A DNA stretch of 64,000 bases. It comes from an uncultured Chryseobacterium sp. GTDB taxonomy: Bacteria > Bacteroidota > Bacteroidia > Flavobacteriales > Weeksellaceae. The stretch is from contig CAJYWN010000009.1 in the NCBI GenBank assembly GCA_913778275.1, forward strand, positions 1 through 64,000, given 5' to 3'. The position numbers and the translations under genes are program-made. Within the stretch, counting starts at the first letter, position 1. Every line of letters starts with the position of its first letter. The notes beneath the pieces were generated by a model, which saw nothing but the letters and a program-made list of their open reading frames with translations, searched no databases and had not been told where the DNA came from. Positions 42,924 to 53,393 of this stretch are shown piece by piece.

Positions 42924-44813
42924 TTATTTTTCCAATTGCTTATAGCTTCGCTGGATAAAATCTGTCAATTCTTTTCCTTTCAATAAATTCTGGGAAAGTT
43001 TTGCCAGATCCAAAGCGTGCTGAATCAGTCCTGCTTTTTCTTCCGTATTTTCGGTTTTCAGAATCTGTCCGGCAAATTCACTGTTGGAGTTTACCACAAG
43101 ATTGTACATTTCAGGAAATCCTCCCATCCCGAACATTCCGCCGCCGGTTGCCTGCATGTCTTTCATTCTTCTCATGAATTCAGGCTGGGTAATGGTGAAT
43201 GGTGCATCGGTGCTGTCCAAATCTTCAAGTTGAATGGTAAATTTCTTATCCGTAATCGCTTCTTCAACAGATTTCTTTAAGGATTCTTTTTCCGTTTCAT
43301 TTAATTTGGCAATAACAGGCTCATCTTTTTTGATGAGGTTATTGATGTGGTCGGCATCAACTCTTGCAAAAGAGATTTTCTCTTTAGACGTTTCCAGTTT
43401 CTGAATCACGTGAGGAATGATCGGGGAGTCTAAAAGAAGGACTTCATACCCCTTATCTTTTGCTGCCTGAATATAGCTGTGCTGTTCGTCCGCATTAGAA
43501 GCATACAGAACGATGAGGTTGCCGTCTTTATCCGTTTGGTTAGCTTTTATTTTTTCTTCCAGTTCATTCCAAAGGAAGTATTTTCCGTCGGTAGTCGGGT
43601 AGAGGGTAAATTTGTCAGCTTTTTCAGCAAATTTTTCTTCCGTTACAATTCCGTATTCAATAACGACTTTAATATCGTTCCATTTTTTCTCATAATCTTC
43701 ACGGTTTTCATTGATAAGGGAAGACATCTTATCGGCCACTTTCTTGGTGATATAAGAAGAGATTTTCTTTACGGCACCGTCTGCCTGAAGATACGAACGG
43801 GAAACGTTCAGCGGAATATCCGGAGAATCAATCACTCCGCGAAGCAGCATTAAGAAATCCGGAACGATCCCTTTTACTTCATCGGTTACAAAAACCTGGT
43901 TTTGATAAAGCTGGATTTTATCTTTTTCAATATTTAAATTGTTGCTCAATTTTGGGAAAAACAAAATTCCGGTAAGATTGAACGGATAATCAACATTCAA
44001 ATGGATGTTGAACAAAGGTTCCTCAAACTGCATCGGATAAAGTTCATGATAAAATTTCATGTAATCTTCGTTCGTCAGTTCGCTTGGAGCGATTGTCCAT
44101 GCCGGAGTCGGGTTGTTAATGATATTATCAACTTCTTCCGTTTCTGCAACGGCGTCTTCCGGAGCGTCTTCCGGTAAAGGTAAAGTGTGGGTTTTTGTTC
44201 CGAACTTGATAGGAACAGGCATGAATTTATTATACTTCAATAATAGTTCACGGATTTTGCCTTCTTCTAAAAACTCTGTAGAATCTTCAGCAATATGAAG
44301 GATGATTTCCGTTCCACGTTCTGTTTTGTCTGCAGTTTCTTCAAGGGTAAATTCAGGGCTTCCGTCGCAAATCCATCGAACTGCCGGTTCATCTTTGTAA
44401 GATTTCGTTACAATTTCAACTTTCTCTGCAACCATGAAAGCGGAATAAAATCCGAGCCCGAAATGCCCGATAATTTCGGCATCTTTCGCCGTGTCCTTAT
44501 ATTTTTCCAAAAATTCTTCAGCTCCTGAAAAGGCTACCTGGTTGATGTATTTTTCAACCTCTTCACCGGTCATCCCGATTCCCTGATCGATAATGTGAAG
44601 CGTTTTGTTTTCTTTATCAACCTTAACCTCAATTTTCGGATTTCCGTATTCAACTTTTGCTTCTCCGATACTTGTTAAATGCTTTAATTTCAAAGTTGCA
44701 TCCGTTGCATTGGAGATCAATTCTCTTAAGAATATTTCATGGTCACTGTAAAGAAATTTTTTAATTAAGGGAAAAATATTTTCCACCGATACATTAATAT
44801 TTCCTTTAGTCAT
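42924..44813 (-). CDS. htpG: Chaperone HtpG (Hsp90)
   Basis: HtpG is an ATP-driven dimeric chaperone in the cytosol. The 629-residue protein has the Hsp90 ATP pocket (FLRELISNATDA, IIDQGIGMTGEE, IGHFGLGFYSAFMV) and the middle-domain SRSYLQADGAV segment. It lacks the charged linker and MEEVD of eukaryotic forms. A possible stress operator lies upstream at 44872-44884. Confidence 0.96.
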   Translation of the reverse strand: MTKGNINVSVENIFPLIKKFLYSDHEIFLRELISNATDATLKLKHLTSIGEAKVEYGNPKIEVKVDKENKTLHIIDQGIGMTGEEVEKYINQVAFSGAEEFLEKYKDTAKDAEIIGHFGLGFYSAFMVAEKVEIVTKSYKDEPAVRWICDGSPEFTLEETADKTERGTEIILHIAEDSTEFLEEGKIRELLLKYNKFMPVPIKFGTKTHTLPLPEDAPEDAVAETEEVDNIINNPTPAWTIAPSELTNEDYMKFYHELYPMQFEEPLFNIHLNVDYPFNLTGILFFPKLSNNLNIEKDKIQLYQNQVFVTDEVKGIVPDFLMLLRGVIDSPDIPLNVSRSYLQADGAVKKISSYITKKVADKMSSLINENREDYEKKWNDIKVVIEYGIVTEEKFAEKADKFTLYPTTDGKYFLWNELEEKIKANQTDKDGNLIVLYASNADEQHSYIQAAKDKGYEVLLLDSPIIPHVIQKLETSKEKISFARVDADHINNLIKKDEPVIAKLNETEKESLKKSVEEAITDKKFTIQLEDLDSTDAPFTITQPEFMRRMKDMQATGGGMFGMGGFPEMYNLVVNSNSEFAGQILKTENTEEKAGLIQHALDLAKLSQNLLKGKELTDFIQRSYKQLEK

Positions 44814-44871
44814 AATAATTTAGTTTTGATTTTCCTTTTCTTTCTCAAAAAAAATACCGTTCGACAGAAAC

Positions 44872-44884
44872 TGACATTTTGGCA
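44872..44884. promoter_or_regulatory. Possible heat-shock operator before htpG
   Basis: TGACA-TTT-TGGCA is an imperfect inverted repeat about 60 bases before the htpG ATG. The position suits a regulator site, but no clear -7 is present and the groS upstream region shows only loose similarity. Confidence 0.3.
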
Positions 44885-44930
44885 TTTTTATATTTAAATT
44901 AAGAACTGCTTTAATATAAGCGCTAAAATT

Positions 44931-44985
44931 CCCCGGCTACAGAGGGAGGCAAAAATTCCAAAGAATTTTTGACGGGTGGTTGAAT
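44931..44985. repeat. REP-like palindromic element
   Basis: CAAAAATTC (44950-44958) and GAATTTTTG (44963-44971) pair around CAAA, with GC-rich flanks (CCCCGGC, GGGAGG and CGGGTGG). The layout recalls dispersed flavobacterial intergenic repeats. Confidence 0.5.
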
Positions 44986-45051
44986 AAACTAACAACCAAT
45001 CATCTATCAAATCAGAAAAAGAATACGCTTTAAGAAAAATTTTTTCTCACT

Positions 45052-45084
45052 AAATAAAAAAGACAGCCTTTTCAGACTGTCTTT
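45052..45084 (-). terminator. recA terminator
   Basis: AAAGACAG and CTGTCTTT (minus strand) pair around a ten-base loop and are followed by TTTATTT, 20 bases past the recA stop. Confidence 0.85.
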
Positions 45085-45104
45085 GAATATTTTAAAATTA
45101 AAAA

Positions 45105-46106
45105 TTATTTATTTTTTAATTCTTCCTTGATTTTATTTTCAAGTTCTTCTGCAAGTTCAGGATTGTCTTTCAACACATCTTTAACTGCATCACGGCCTTG
45201 TCCCAGTTTGGTGTCTTCATAGCTGAACCATGATCCGCTTTTCTTTACAATTCCCTGTTCTACAGCCTGATCCAGAATTTCCCCTGTTTTGGAAACTCCT
45301 TCTCCATACATGATGTCAAATTCTGCCTGTTTGAAAGGAGGCGCTACTTTATTTTTAACAATTTTCACTTTCACGCGGCTTCCGATGGCTTCGTCTCCCT
45401 GCTTGATCGGTGCACTTGCTTTTCTGATGTCTACTCTTACGGAAGCATAGAATTTTAAGGCATTACCTCCGGTTGTTGTTTCAGGATTTCCGAACATTAC
45501 TCCGATTTTTTCTCTCAACTGGTTAATGAAAATTACGGTACATTTTGTTCTTGAAATGGTTGCCGTTAGTTTTCTTAAAGCCTGAGACATTAATCTTGCA
45601 TGAAGACCCATTTTGGAATCTCCCATTTCTCCTTCAATCTCCGCTTTCGGAGTAAGCGCTGCAACCGAGTCAATGACCACGATGTCAATCGCTCCGGAAC
45701 GGATCAGATTATCAGCGATTTCCAATGCCTGTTCCCCGTTGTCCGGCTGGGAGATGATAAGGTTTTCAAGGTCGATTCCCAACTTTGCTGCATAGGTTCT
45801 GTCGAAAGCGTGCTCCGCATCAATGAATGCCGCAATTCCTCCTGCTTTCTGAGCTTCTGCAATAGCATGAAGGGTTAATGTTGTTTTACCGGAAGATTCG
45901 GGACCGTAGATCTCAATGATTCTTCCTCTCGGGTAACCGCCCACTCCTAAAGCGATATCTAATCCCAGAGATCCGGAAGGAATCACTTCAATGGTATTGT
46001 CCACAGAACTGTCACCTAATGTCATTACAGTTCCTTTTCCGTATGTTTTATCTAGCTTGTCAAGCACCAATGCTAGTGCCTTTTTCTTGTCGTCTATATT
46101 ACTCAT
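45105..46106 (-). CDS. recA: Recombinase RecA
   Basis: RecA forms filaments on single-stranded DNA, pairs homologous strands and triggers the SOS response. The 333-residue protein has Walker [10 protein letters not shown] (about 66-74), the DNA-binding loops around [19 protein letters not shown], and the short acidic-lysine C-terminus. Length is standard. It is a single-gene unit. No recognisable SOS box was found in the 190-base upstream gap. Confidence 0.98.
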   Translation of the reverse strand: MSNIDDKKKALALVLDKLDKTYGKGTVMTLGDSSVDNTIEVIPSGSLGLDIALGVGGYPRGRIIEIYGPESSGKTTLTLHAIAEAQKAGGIAAFIDAEHAFDRTYAAKLGIDLENLIISQPDNGEQALEIADNLIRSGAIDIVVIDSVAALTPKAEIEGEMGDSKMGLHARLMSQALRKLTATISRTKCTVIFINQLREKIGVMFGNPETTTGGNALKFYASVRVDIRKASAPIKQGDEAIGSRVKVKIVKNKVAPPFKQAEFDIMYGEGVSKTGEILDQAVEQGIVKKSGSWFSYEDTKLGQGRDAVKDVLKDNPELAEELENKIKEELKNK

Positions 46107-46126
46107 CTGTTGTTTAAATAATTTAT

Positions 46127-46134
46127 CAAAAATA
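46127..46134 (-). promoter_or_regulatory. recA -7 promoter element
   Basis: TATTTTTG on the minus strand fits the consensus, 20 bases before the recA ATG. Confidence 0.55.
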
Positions 46135-46299
46135 CGAAAAATTATAGTGAAAAACTAATATTGCCTACCATTAAAAACTGTTTTTATAGTTAAAAAATTA
46201 TAAAATTTTAATAATGATATTTGTCTTTTAAAAGATATATTAATCAGTGTTCTGGTTATCTTTTAAAAATTGAATTGTTAAAGATTATCAGATGTTTAC

Positions 46300-47496
46300 C
46301 TAATGAAAATTTGAGTTTTTAGTAATGCTTAAATAGTCTGTAAGCACTTTCATTTGGTCTTTGTTTCCTTTCCTTATTCTTTGATTCCGGCTCACCACTT
46401 TATCATAGATTTTATTGATGATTTTTTTAGTGACAGGAAATAATTTTTTATTGCTGACCTCAGGAATCTGGAGTCTTTTACAGACCTTATCATCCAGCAA
46501 AAACCATGTACAGCAGATGTGTAAATAGCGTAAGTTTTTTCTTTGAAATTTATATTTTAAAATAGGATTTTCCAATGATTCGTTCAGTAAAGAATGAGCC
46601 AGCAAAACTGAATCTTCATCAGCTGGCGGTTGAATAGATGTCCACATAAAAAAAAATTCAGTAGCCTGTTTTTTGTTTTCAGGTAAAAGTTTTTCCGGAA
46701 TGCCCAAGAGGTATCCTACATATTTCCAGAGATGAAAAAGTCCGTTTTCTTCCTGTTCGGAAAAAGTATTTCCAAGTTTATGCAGACTATGCAGGAAAAC
46801 CAGACTGAAACCGATATAGGTAGCCATCATATCCCAGGAGTTGATTGGCTCGCCCCAGTTCTCCGTATCCCAGTTTTTGTAATGTTTTCTGATCGAAAGT
46901 CTGGCGTAGGAATGGATCAGTCTTGTTTTAATGGTAAATTCGTAGCCTTTTTTATGAAGTTCCAGTGCGTTGTATCGGGTAACATTTACCCAAAAATCAA
47001 GCGTCTCTGATAATCTTTTAACGGCGCCCTTTTTTAAAGCTTCGGTTACGATAAGCGGCTTATTCAGATAGGCAAAATCATATCCTCCCATCAGGCAGTA
47101 ATCCCGAAGAGAAATCAGGGAATCCAGATTGGCTCTCATGCAGAGTTCTGCGCCGCTTTTTAATAGGTCATAACTGAGCCATTCCGGAATCGTTTGTGTT
47201 TGCAGAAATATCTTTTTAACACTTTCAGGAATATTTTCATTTTCAGAAACGCCATCCCGGATATACTTTTCGATCTCTTTTGAAGCTTCACGAAAACTTT
47301 TAGTAAAATAAATATCTTTTACAACCTCATCTCCGGTTTCATCTACATGATAATAGTAGGGCGAAAATTTTTCAAAATCTTTGAAATTCACTTCAGCACC
47401 GGTAAAATCAATCAGCTGCTTTCCGTTGCCTTTTGTCCAGAAATCTTTAAAGTGCGGGGAGTCTTTGTAACGAGGCGGTAAGATCGTGGTTTTCAT
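46300..47496 (-). CDS. Latex-clearing-protein-like heme oxygenase (DUF2236/MpaB family)
   Basis: The 398-residue protein has the family core: an arginine-rich segment TRLIHSYARLSIRKH in which R and H match heme-contact residues of the rubber oxygenase Lcp, preceded by GYDFAYLNKPL. Lcp cleaves polyisoprene; most relatives act on other or unknown substrates. Two TTG codons precede the ATG at 47494-47496, and the ATG was chosen. The LuxR regulator gene lies 64 bases upstream on the same strand. Confidence 0.75.
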   Translation of the reverse strand: MKTTILPPRYKDSPHFKDFWTKGNGKQLIDFTGAEVNFKDFEKFSPYYYHVDETGDEVVKDIYFTKSFREASKEIEKYIRDGVSENENIPESVKKIFLQTQTIPEWLSYDLLKSGAELCMRANLDSLISLRDYCLMGGYDFAYLNKPLIVTEALKKGAVKRLSETLDFWVNVTRYNALELHKKGYEFTIKTRLIHSYARLSIRKHYKNWDTENWGEPINSWDMMATYIGFSLVFLHSLHKLGNTFSEQEENGLFHLWKYVGYLLGIPEKLLPENKKQATEFFFMWTSIQPPADEDSVLLAHSLLNESLENPILKYKFQRKNLRYLHICCTWFLLDDKVCKRLQIPEVSNKKLFPVTKKIINKIYDKVVSRNQRIRKGNKDQMKVLTDYLSITKNSNFH

Positions 47497-47560
47497 CAAC
47501 AATAAAAATACAAGTTTTACGCCGAAAAAGGAAGGTGAGATTTGTCAGGAAGATAGCTTT

Positions 47561-48358
47561 TTATAAATATCCCCATTCAATTGTCTTTTTTATAAGTTGG
47601 GAACTGTTACTACATCCCGATTTTCTTAAAATATTTTTTCTGTGAGTACGTACCGTTTCTTGCGAAATGCTTAATGAATCAGCAATTTTTGCTGTTGAAC
47701 ATCCTTTTGCAATACAGCTGATAACTTCTACTTCTCTTTTGGTGAAAATTACGGGTACCGATTGTTTGATTTTCTCATTTTTCTGCCAATGCATCTGGTG
47801 AAAATCTTCCCGTCCATTAATTCCTGAAACAAGAATTGTGAATGAGTTTTCAGAGGTTATATGCTCAATATTGGTGTGGATGTTTACAGCCTGTAACAGT
47901 CTTCCTTTATCATCTTTATAAGTATGTAATGCCTGATGGTTAAAGAGCTGGTAGTTTCCATCTGGAGTCTTCATCCGAAAACAATAGCTGGTTTTTAATT
48001 CCTGCTGAAAATCAAAGCCGTTAATTTCTTTCATTTTTTCGATCGACATTCTTTCGGCATCCATTACAAATTCAAGATCATCGGGATGGATCAGATCTAT
48101 AATTTCTTTAAGGTGAGTAGGATATTTTTGAAGGCCATGTATTTTCAGGATATTTTCATGATGATTGAAGATGGTACTGTCGGCAAAGTTGATGATGTAA
48201 TAATAAAATTTACCGGGAGCAAAAATTTCGCCTATAACCTTCTCAATTGATGGTGCCGGTAATATTTTGCTGTCATTCTGCAATATTTCAGGATAGTTAT
48301 TCCATACTTTAATAAGGGGATGCGGCTTCTTAGCATTTGTAAGATGTTTTCTCTTCAC
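47561..48358 (-). CDS. PAS-like LuxR-type transcriptional regulator
   Basis: The 265-residue protein has a PAS-like sensor region (about residues 45-170, with FYYYIINFADSTIFNHHENIL and IHPDDLEFV) and a C-terminal LuxR helix-turn-helix (FTKREVEVISCIAKGCSTAKI and SQETVRTHRKNILRK). The start codon is GTG at 48358, with no in-frame ATG nearby. It likely controls the oxygenase gene downstream, which is inference from adjacency. Confidence 0.8.
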   Translation of the reverse strand: MKRKHLTNAKKPHPLIKVWNNYPEILQNDSKILPAPSIEKVIGEIFAPGKFYYYIINFADSTIFNHHENILKIHGLQKYPTHLKEIIDLIHPDDLEFVMDAERMSIEKMKEINGFDFQQELKTSYCFRMKTPDGNYQLFNHQALHTYKDDKGRLLQAVNIHTNIEHITSENSFTILVSGINGREDFHQMHWQKNEKIKQSVPVIFTKREVEVISCIAKGCSTAKIADSLSISQETVRTHRKNILRKSGCSNSSQLIKKTIEWGYL

Positions 48359-48641
48359 GGTTAATGTTTTGTTAAAAATAATAAAATTATGTTAAAAAAA
48401 TCACCTTTTTGTGGTATTTCGTGTGGCAGAAAAGTATTGTAGTTTTAAATAAAATTATAGATCATGGAAACTTAATTCTGAATATCCCATTTTTCTAATT
48501 ACAGACATTTTAAATGTAATTAAAATTAATAAGAGTAAATGTATTGTGAATTTACATGATATGGTTGTAAAGACAAGATAAGTCGATTTGTAATCAAACT
48601 TACCAAAAACTAATAGATAATAACCTGACAAAATAAGTATT
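48359..48641. other. Divergent gap between the LuxR regulator and the unknown pair
   Basis: The sequence is AT-rich. No consensus -7 was found for the plus-strand gene. An 87-codon minus-strand frame (48455-48718) overlaps the next gene and was not accepted. Confidence 0.4.
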
Positions 48642-49064
48642 ATGAATGAAAATCCTATTAAAACAGAGAACAATGGAGAGTATGTGAAATTTAATATATC
48701 TCCTAGGTATGGAAACAAAAAGTTATTTATTTCAACAAAAACCGAACTTCTTAAAGAGGGATGGAAAATGTATTTAATACATGGAATGAATTTGAAGGGA
48801 TATCCTCAGGATTTTGATCCAACTCCTGATATAGTTAAAAAAGATTTGGGATTTTGTAAGGATTTGAATAATGTAAGATTTGCATTATTTTCCCATGTAT
48901 CCCGCTTTTCAAATGGAGCTGAAAAAGGTGCTTTACCTTCTAGGATTAAATATACTTTAAAATTTGAAGTAGAGGATGAGGACTTTGAGAATGAATTCGT
49001 TGCTGAAAGTACTGCTCAGAACCCTTTTATATTTATTACATTAATTAAATTCATAATATCATGA
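48642..49064 (+). CDS. Hypothetical protein, first gene of an unknown pair
   Basis: The 140-residue protein has no signal peptide at the start. The segment MYLIHGMNLKGYPQDFDPTP and the charged EVEDEDFENEF stretch have no family I can name. Its stop overlaps the next start (ATGA at 49061-49064), so the two genes are translationally coupled. It is AT-rich. Confidence 0.55.
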   Translation: MNENPIKTENNGEYVKFNISPRYGNKKLFISTKTELLKEGWKMYLIHGMNLKGYPQDFDPTPDIVKKDLGFCKDLNNVRFALFSHVSRFSNGAEKGALPSRIKYTLKFEVEDEDFENEFVAESTAQNPFIFITLIKFIIS

Positions 49065-50308
49065 AAGGAGGGTATATTTTCAGTGTATTCGTGTTTTTCA
49101 TCACATTTGCAGGGATAAAAGCACAAGATTTGAATATTACATCTTTGCAGCTTAAATCTTCTCCTGCATTCGTTGTATTAGGGGTTGAGCCAGAAAATAT
49201 TCAGCGGCCTAATTCGCCGACTGATTTTCTCGCAAGTGTAAACTCAGCTGTTGTTAATGAAAAACTACAACCTGGTTTTGCTATTGAAACTTCACCGTAT
49301 TACTGGGGGAAAAATAAAAATAAAAGTAATTATGAGAACATCGATTATATCTTTAGCAGCAACTATGGAAATAATCTTTTGCGGAGCCTTACTTTTTCAT
49401 TTGCAAGTTCAGCAAGTGATACTCTAACATTTGGAGGAGCACAAAAAGGTACGGCACTTGGGGTTGGGATGCATTTACAGTTAGTACAGGGGAAGCCATC
49501 AAAAAAAACCGTAAAAAAGCTTGCAGAATGGTATGTGGCTAGTAATGAGGTAGTAGTGCTTTTCCAAATTCTTGAATCTGTTAAAGAAATAGGAAGAATT
49601 GATGATCTTGAGACGTATCTGGAAGAAGCTTTTTCTAAAGGAAGCCTTAAATTAATAGAAGAAAAGAAAAAAAGGATCATTAAGTTATTACTTCGGCAGA
49701 TGATTGGTCGTAATTCTTTAAACGAAAATGATATAGAGAGAATCAAAAGTATTGTTGAAAACTTGAAACATATATCAGAAATTACAATTAATGATATAAA
49801 TGAATATACTTTTCCTTTAGCAAGGGAAGGTTTCATGCTTGAATTCGCCATAGCTAATGCAAGTCTGGCCGTAGAAAGTCAATGGAAACAGCTTAAAAGT
49901 GCTAAAACATCAATATGGATTACTCCTTCATACAGATTTAATATTAATAAAGATAAAGAGTCATCCGACTTTTTCGATATTATTGCTGTTTCAAGAATGA
50001 CTTTTAATGCAAAGCAAACCGATGTCTCAGATTATTATGAGTTTGGAGGCAAGCTGCAATGGATCCACAATAGGATTAGTATTTCCGGTGAATATATTTC
50101 TAGATATCTAAGCGAAAAACCGGATACAATGTTGAAAAATCATACTTCCAGGACCGCTTTTTCATTTGCATACAAACTCTCGGATAGCTTTACGTTTCAG
50201 ATGTCTGTGGGAAGTAATTTTGATGGTAACAGTACAACTTATTCTGATCCTGCAAAAATGTTTTTAGTTGGCGGCTTTAATTTTGGCTTTTCCAGTCTAT
50301 TTAAATAG
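49061..50308 (+). CDS. Probable outer membrane protein of unknown family
   Basis: The 415-residue protein has a signal peptide (IFSVFVFFITFAGIKAQ). The mature part starts with SPAFVVLGVEPENIQRPNSP, continues with a helical lysine-rich middle (about 165-250) and ends with amphipathic strands and a terminal aromatic segment (GGFNFGFSSLFK), suggesting a barrel. The helical insert in a barrel-like protein is unusual. It pairs with the upstream gene. No function can be assigned. Confidence 0.6.
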   Translation: MKGGYIFSVFVFFITFAGIKAQDLNITSLQLKSSPAFVVLGVEPENIQRPNSPTDFLASVNSAVVNEKLQPGFAIETSPYYWGKNKNKSNYENIDYIFSSNYGNNLLRSLTFSFASSASDTLTFGGAQKGTALGVGMHLQLVQGKPSKKTVKKLAEWYVASNEVVVLFQILESVKEIGRIDDLETYLEEAFSKGSLKLIEEKKKRIIKLLLRQMIGRNSLNENDIERIKSIVENLKHISEITINDINEYTFPLAREGFMLEFAIANASLAVESQWKQLKSAKTSIWITPSYRFNINKDKESSDFFDIIAVSRMTFNAKQTDVSDYYEFGGKLQWIHNRISISGEYISRYLSEKPDTMLKNHTSRTAFSFAYKLSDSFTFQMSVGSNFDGNSTTYSDPAKMFLVGGFNFGFSSLFK

Positions 50309-50326
50309 TTTTTGTTGGATGTATAT

Positions 50327-50356
50327 AAAAAAACCTTCCCATCGGGAAGGTTTTTT
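50327..50356. terminator. Bidirectional terminator
   Basis: AAAACCTTCCC and GGGAAGGTTTT pair around ATC, with T runs on both strands, between the unknown pair and gapA. Confidence 0.88.
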
Positions 50357-50385
50357 ATTACTTATTACTGATCGCTCATTACTTA

Positions 50386-51411
<1,026 letters not shown>

Positions 51412-51419
51412 TTAAAATA

Positions 51420-52406
51420 TTAGATTGCTAAAATTTCTGAAATCAGAAGAAGATCTTTATTGATTTCATTGTGTTTTTTAATGGCTTCTTCAATCGGGGT
51501 GTACACCAGATCATTAGAACGCATTCCTGCCATTACATTGGTTTGTCCTTCCATCAGTCCGGTTACGGCACCATAACCCAGTCTGCTTGCAAGCACTCTG
51601 TCTGCACAGCTTGGTGAGCCGCCTCTCTGCATGTGTCCCAAAATAGCCACACGGATATCATAATCCGGAAACTCCTGCTTGGTTTTTTCTGCCAGTTCGT
51701 ATACGTTGGCTAATTTTTCACCTTCTGCCACCACGACAATACTGGATGCTTTACCGGTCTTTTCCGCATTTCTGAAATTGGTGAAAAGCTCATCGATACT
51801 GTCTTTTCTTTCAGGAATTAAAATATCGAGCGCACCTGTTGCCAATCCGCTGTTCAGTGCAATAAAACCGGCATCACGTCCCATTACCTCCACAAAGAAA
51901 ACCCTGTTGTGGGAGGTGGCTGTATCACGGATTTTATCAATGGCTTCCATTGCCGTATTTAAGGCAGTATCGTATCCGATGGTATTATCGGTTCCGAAAA
52001 TATCATTGTCAATGGTTCCCGGTACACCGATTACCCTGATCCCGAATTCTTCGTTAAAGATTTTGGCACCCGTAAAAGTTCCGTCTCCTCCGATACAAAC
52101 CAACCCGTCAATACCAAGTCGTACACAGTGGTCATAGGCTTTCTGACGGCCTTCTTTAGTTTTAAATTCCATGGATCTGGCAGATTTCAGAATGGTTCCG
52201 CCCTGATTGATTATATTTTTTACGGAACGGGGACCCATCTTTAGAAAGTCTCCGTTTATAAGGCCATTGTAGCCTTCTCTTACTCCGTAGCATTCGATAT
52301 TATAGTAATTTGCGGTTCTCACTACCGCCCTTAATGCTGCATTCATACCCGGAGAGTCTCCTCCTGAGGTAAGAACTGCAATTTTTTTTACAGCACTCTC
52401 TTTCAT
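51420..52406 (-). CDS. pfkA: ATP-dependent 6-phosphofructokinase
   Basis: The enzyme makes fructose 1,6-bisphosphate, the committed step of glycolysis. The 328-residue protein has TSGGDSPGMNAALRAV at the start, GGDGTFTGA (glycine after GGD indicates ATP rather than pyrophosphate use) and the TIDND motif with the catalytic acid. It heads the pfkA-gapA pair. Confidence 0.96.
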   Translation of the reverse strand: MKESAVKKIAVLTSGGDSPGMNAALRAVVRTANYYNIECYGVREGYNGLINGDFLKMGPRSVKNIINQGGTILKSARSMEFKTKEGRQKAYDHCVRLGIDGLVCIGGDGTFTGAKIFNEEFGIRVIGVPGTIDNDIFGTDNTIGYDTALNTAMEAIDKIRDTATSHNRVFFVEVMGRDAGFIALNSGLATGALDILIPERKDSIDELFTNFRNAEKTGKASSIVVVAEGEKLANVYELAEKTKQEFPDYDIRVAILGHMQRGGSPSCADRVLASRLGYGAVTGLMEGQTNVMAGMRSNDLVYTPIEEAIKKHNEINKDLLLISEILAI

Positions 52407-52426
52407 CTAGTAAAAAGTTTCGAACA

Positions 52427-52434
52427 CAAATTTA
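52427..52434 (-). promoter_or_regulatory. -7 promoter element of pfkA-gapA
   Basis: TAAATTTG on the minus strand fits the consensus, 20 bases before the pfkA ATG. Confidence 0.55.
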
Positions 52435-52564
52435 CAAAAACAAGTTCAGATAATAACAGTAAGTTGAGAAGAGTTTTGAATATACATTATTTAAAACGTC
52501 TAAAATTTGAAGGTTTGGAAAATAAACTGAAGATATTTAAATAAAGTGTTTTAGTGAAAGTGAT

Positions 52565-53323
52565 CTACCACTTTTCCGTTAAATATTTCCAATACCGTTT
52601 AGGCACGTGCTGAAGATGCAGTTTTAAATTTTTTCTTTCAACAATATTGGTTTTTGTAAAATACCGTTGCCATAACGTCTGATAGTTTTTTTCCTGATCA
52701 TGAAATTTCTGTTCATATTTGTTGAGGTCAATTCTTTCATCAGGATAAAAGAAGTCGCAGGTTTCCAGATCATAAAGGAGTCCGTAATTTCTGCGTAAAT
52801 CGTAGATCATCCATTTCTGGTCCTGATATCGGTCTTTAAAATGTTTCCTGATCAGCGGAAGCACATTGAAGTCAGGATCAATTTTAGCAAAGAAAACCTC
52901 ATCCTGCATTTTTTCAAAGCGGACAAAAGCGGTCATCCTGTGTCTTTCCCGACTGACGGATTTGCAGATTTTAGAGATTTTTAAAATAGCTTCATCAGCA
53001 TAATTCTGAAGAATATTTTCATCCGGATGTTTGATGGATTGTCTTACCGCTGATAAAATAAGCTGTTCCGCTTCAGAATCTTCAGACAGATAAACTTTCA
53101 AAAGTTCATGGATACCTTGTTTGCCTATGTTTTTTTCGAGTTTATTTAAAACCCTTTCAGATTTATCATTTTGCGTAATAACCTCATGGATTTCAGCAAA
53201 AATATTCTCCTGGTGAAATCTCTCTCTGCTTATGATTTCCACGTCTTTGTAGCGGTACTCAAATACTTCGAATACTGCAGTGAAAAGTCCGTCGAAACTG
53301 CCATCGTAGAGTAGGGTGGTCAT
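52565..53323 (-). CDS. TIGR03915-family DNA metabolism protein
   Basis: The 252-residue protein starts MTTLLYDGSFDGLFTAVFE and has the segments FVRFEKMQDEVFFAKIDPDFNV and KWMIYDLRRNYGLLYD, typical of the TIGR03915 family. The family is known to pair with the TIGR03916 radical SAM protein and, in some genomes, is fused to uracil-DNA-glycosylase-like domains; a DNA repair role is therefore proposed. Here its partner is 666 bases upstream, separated by a ParDE pair. Confidence 0.85.
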   Translation of the reverse strand: MTTLLYDGSFDGLFTAVFEVFEYRYKDVEIISRERFHQENIFAEIHEVITQNDKSERVLNKLEKNIGKQGIHELLKVYLSEDSEAEQLILSAVRQSIKHPDENILQNYADEAILKISKICKSVSRERHRMTAFVRFEKMQDEVFFAKIDPDFNVLPLIRKHFKDRYQDQKWMIYDLRRNYGLLYDLETCDFFYPDERIDLNKYEQKFHDQEKNYQTLWQRYFTKTNIVERKNLKLHLQHVPKRYWKYLTEKW

Positions 53324-53393
53324 TTTTAATATAGCAATTTTAATGTAAAAAATGTAACAATGACATATTGTTTAGGTGTTTCAGGGTAGTTTT

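Noticed and set aside
48455..48718. 87-codon minus-strand frame with hydrophobic segments
   Set aside because: It overlaps the start of the plus-strand gene at 48642, which is coupled to the next gene, and no promoter or family supports it.
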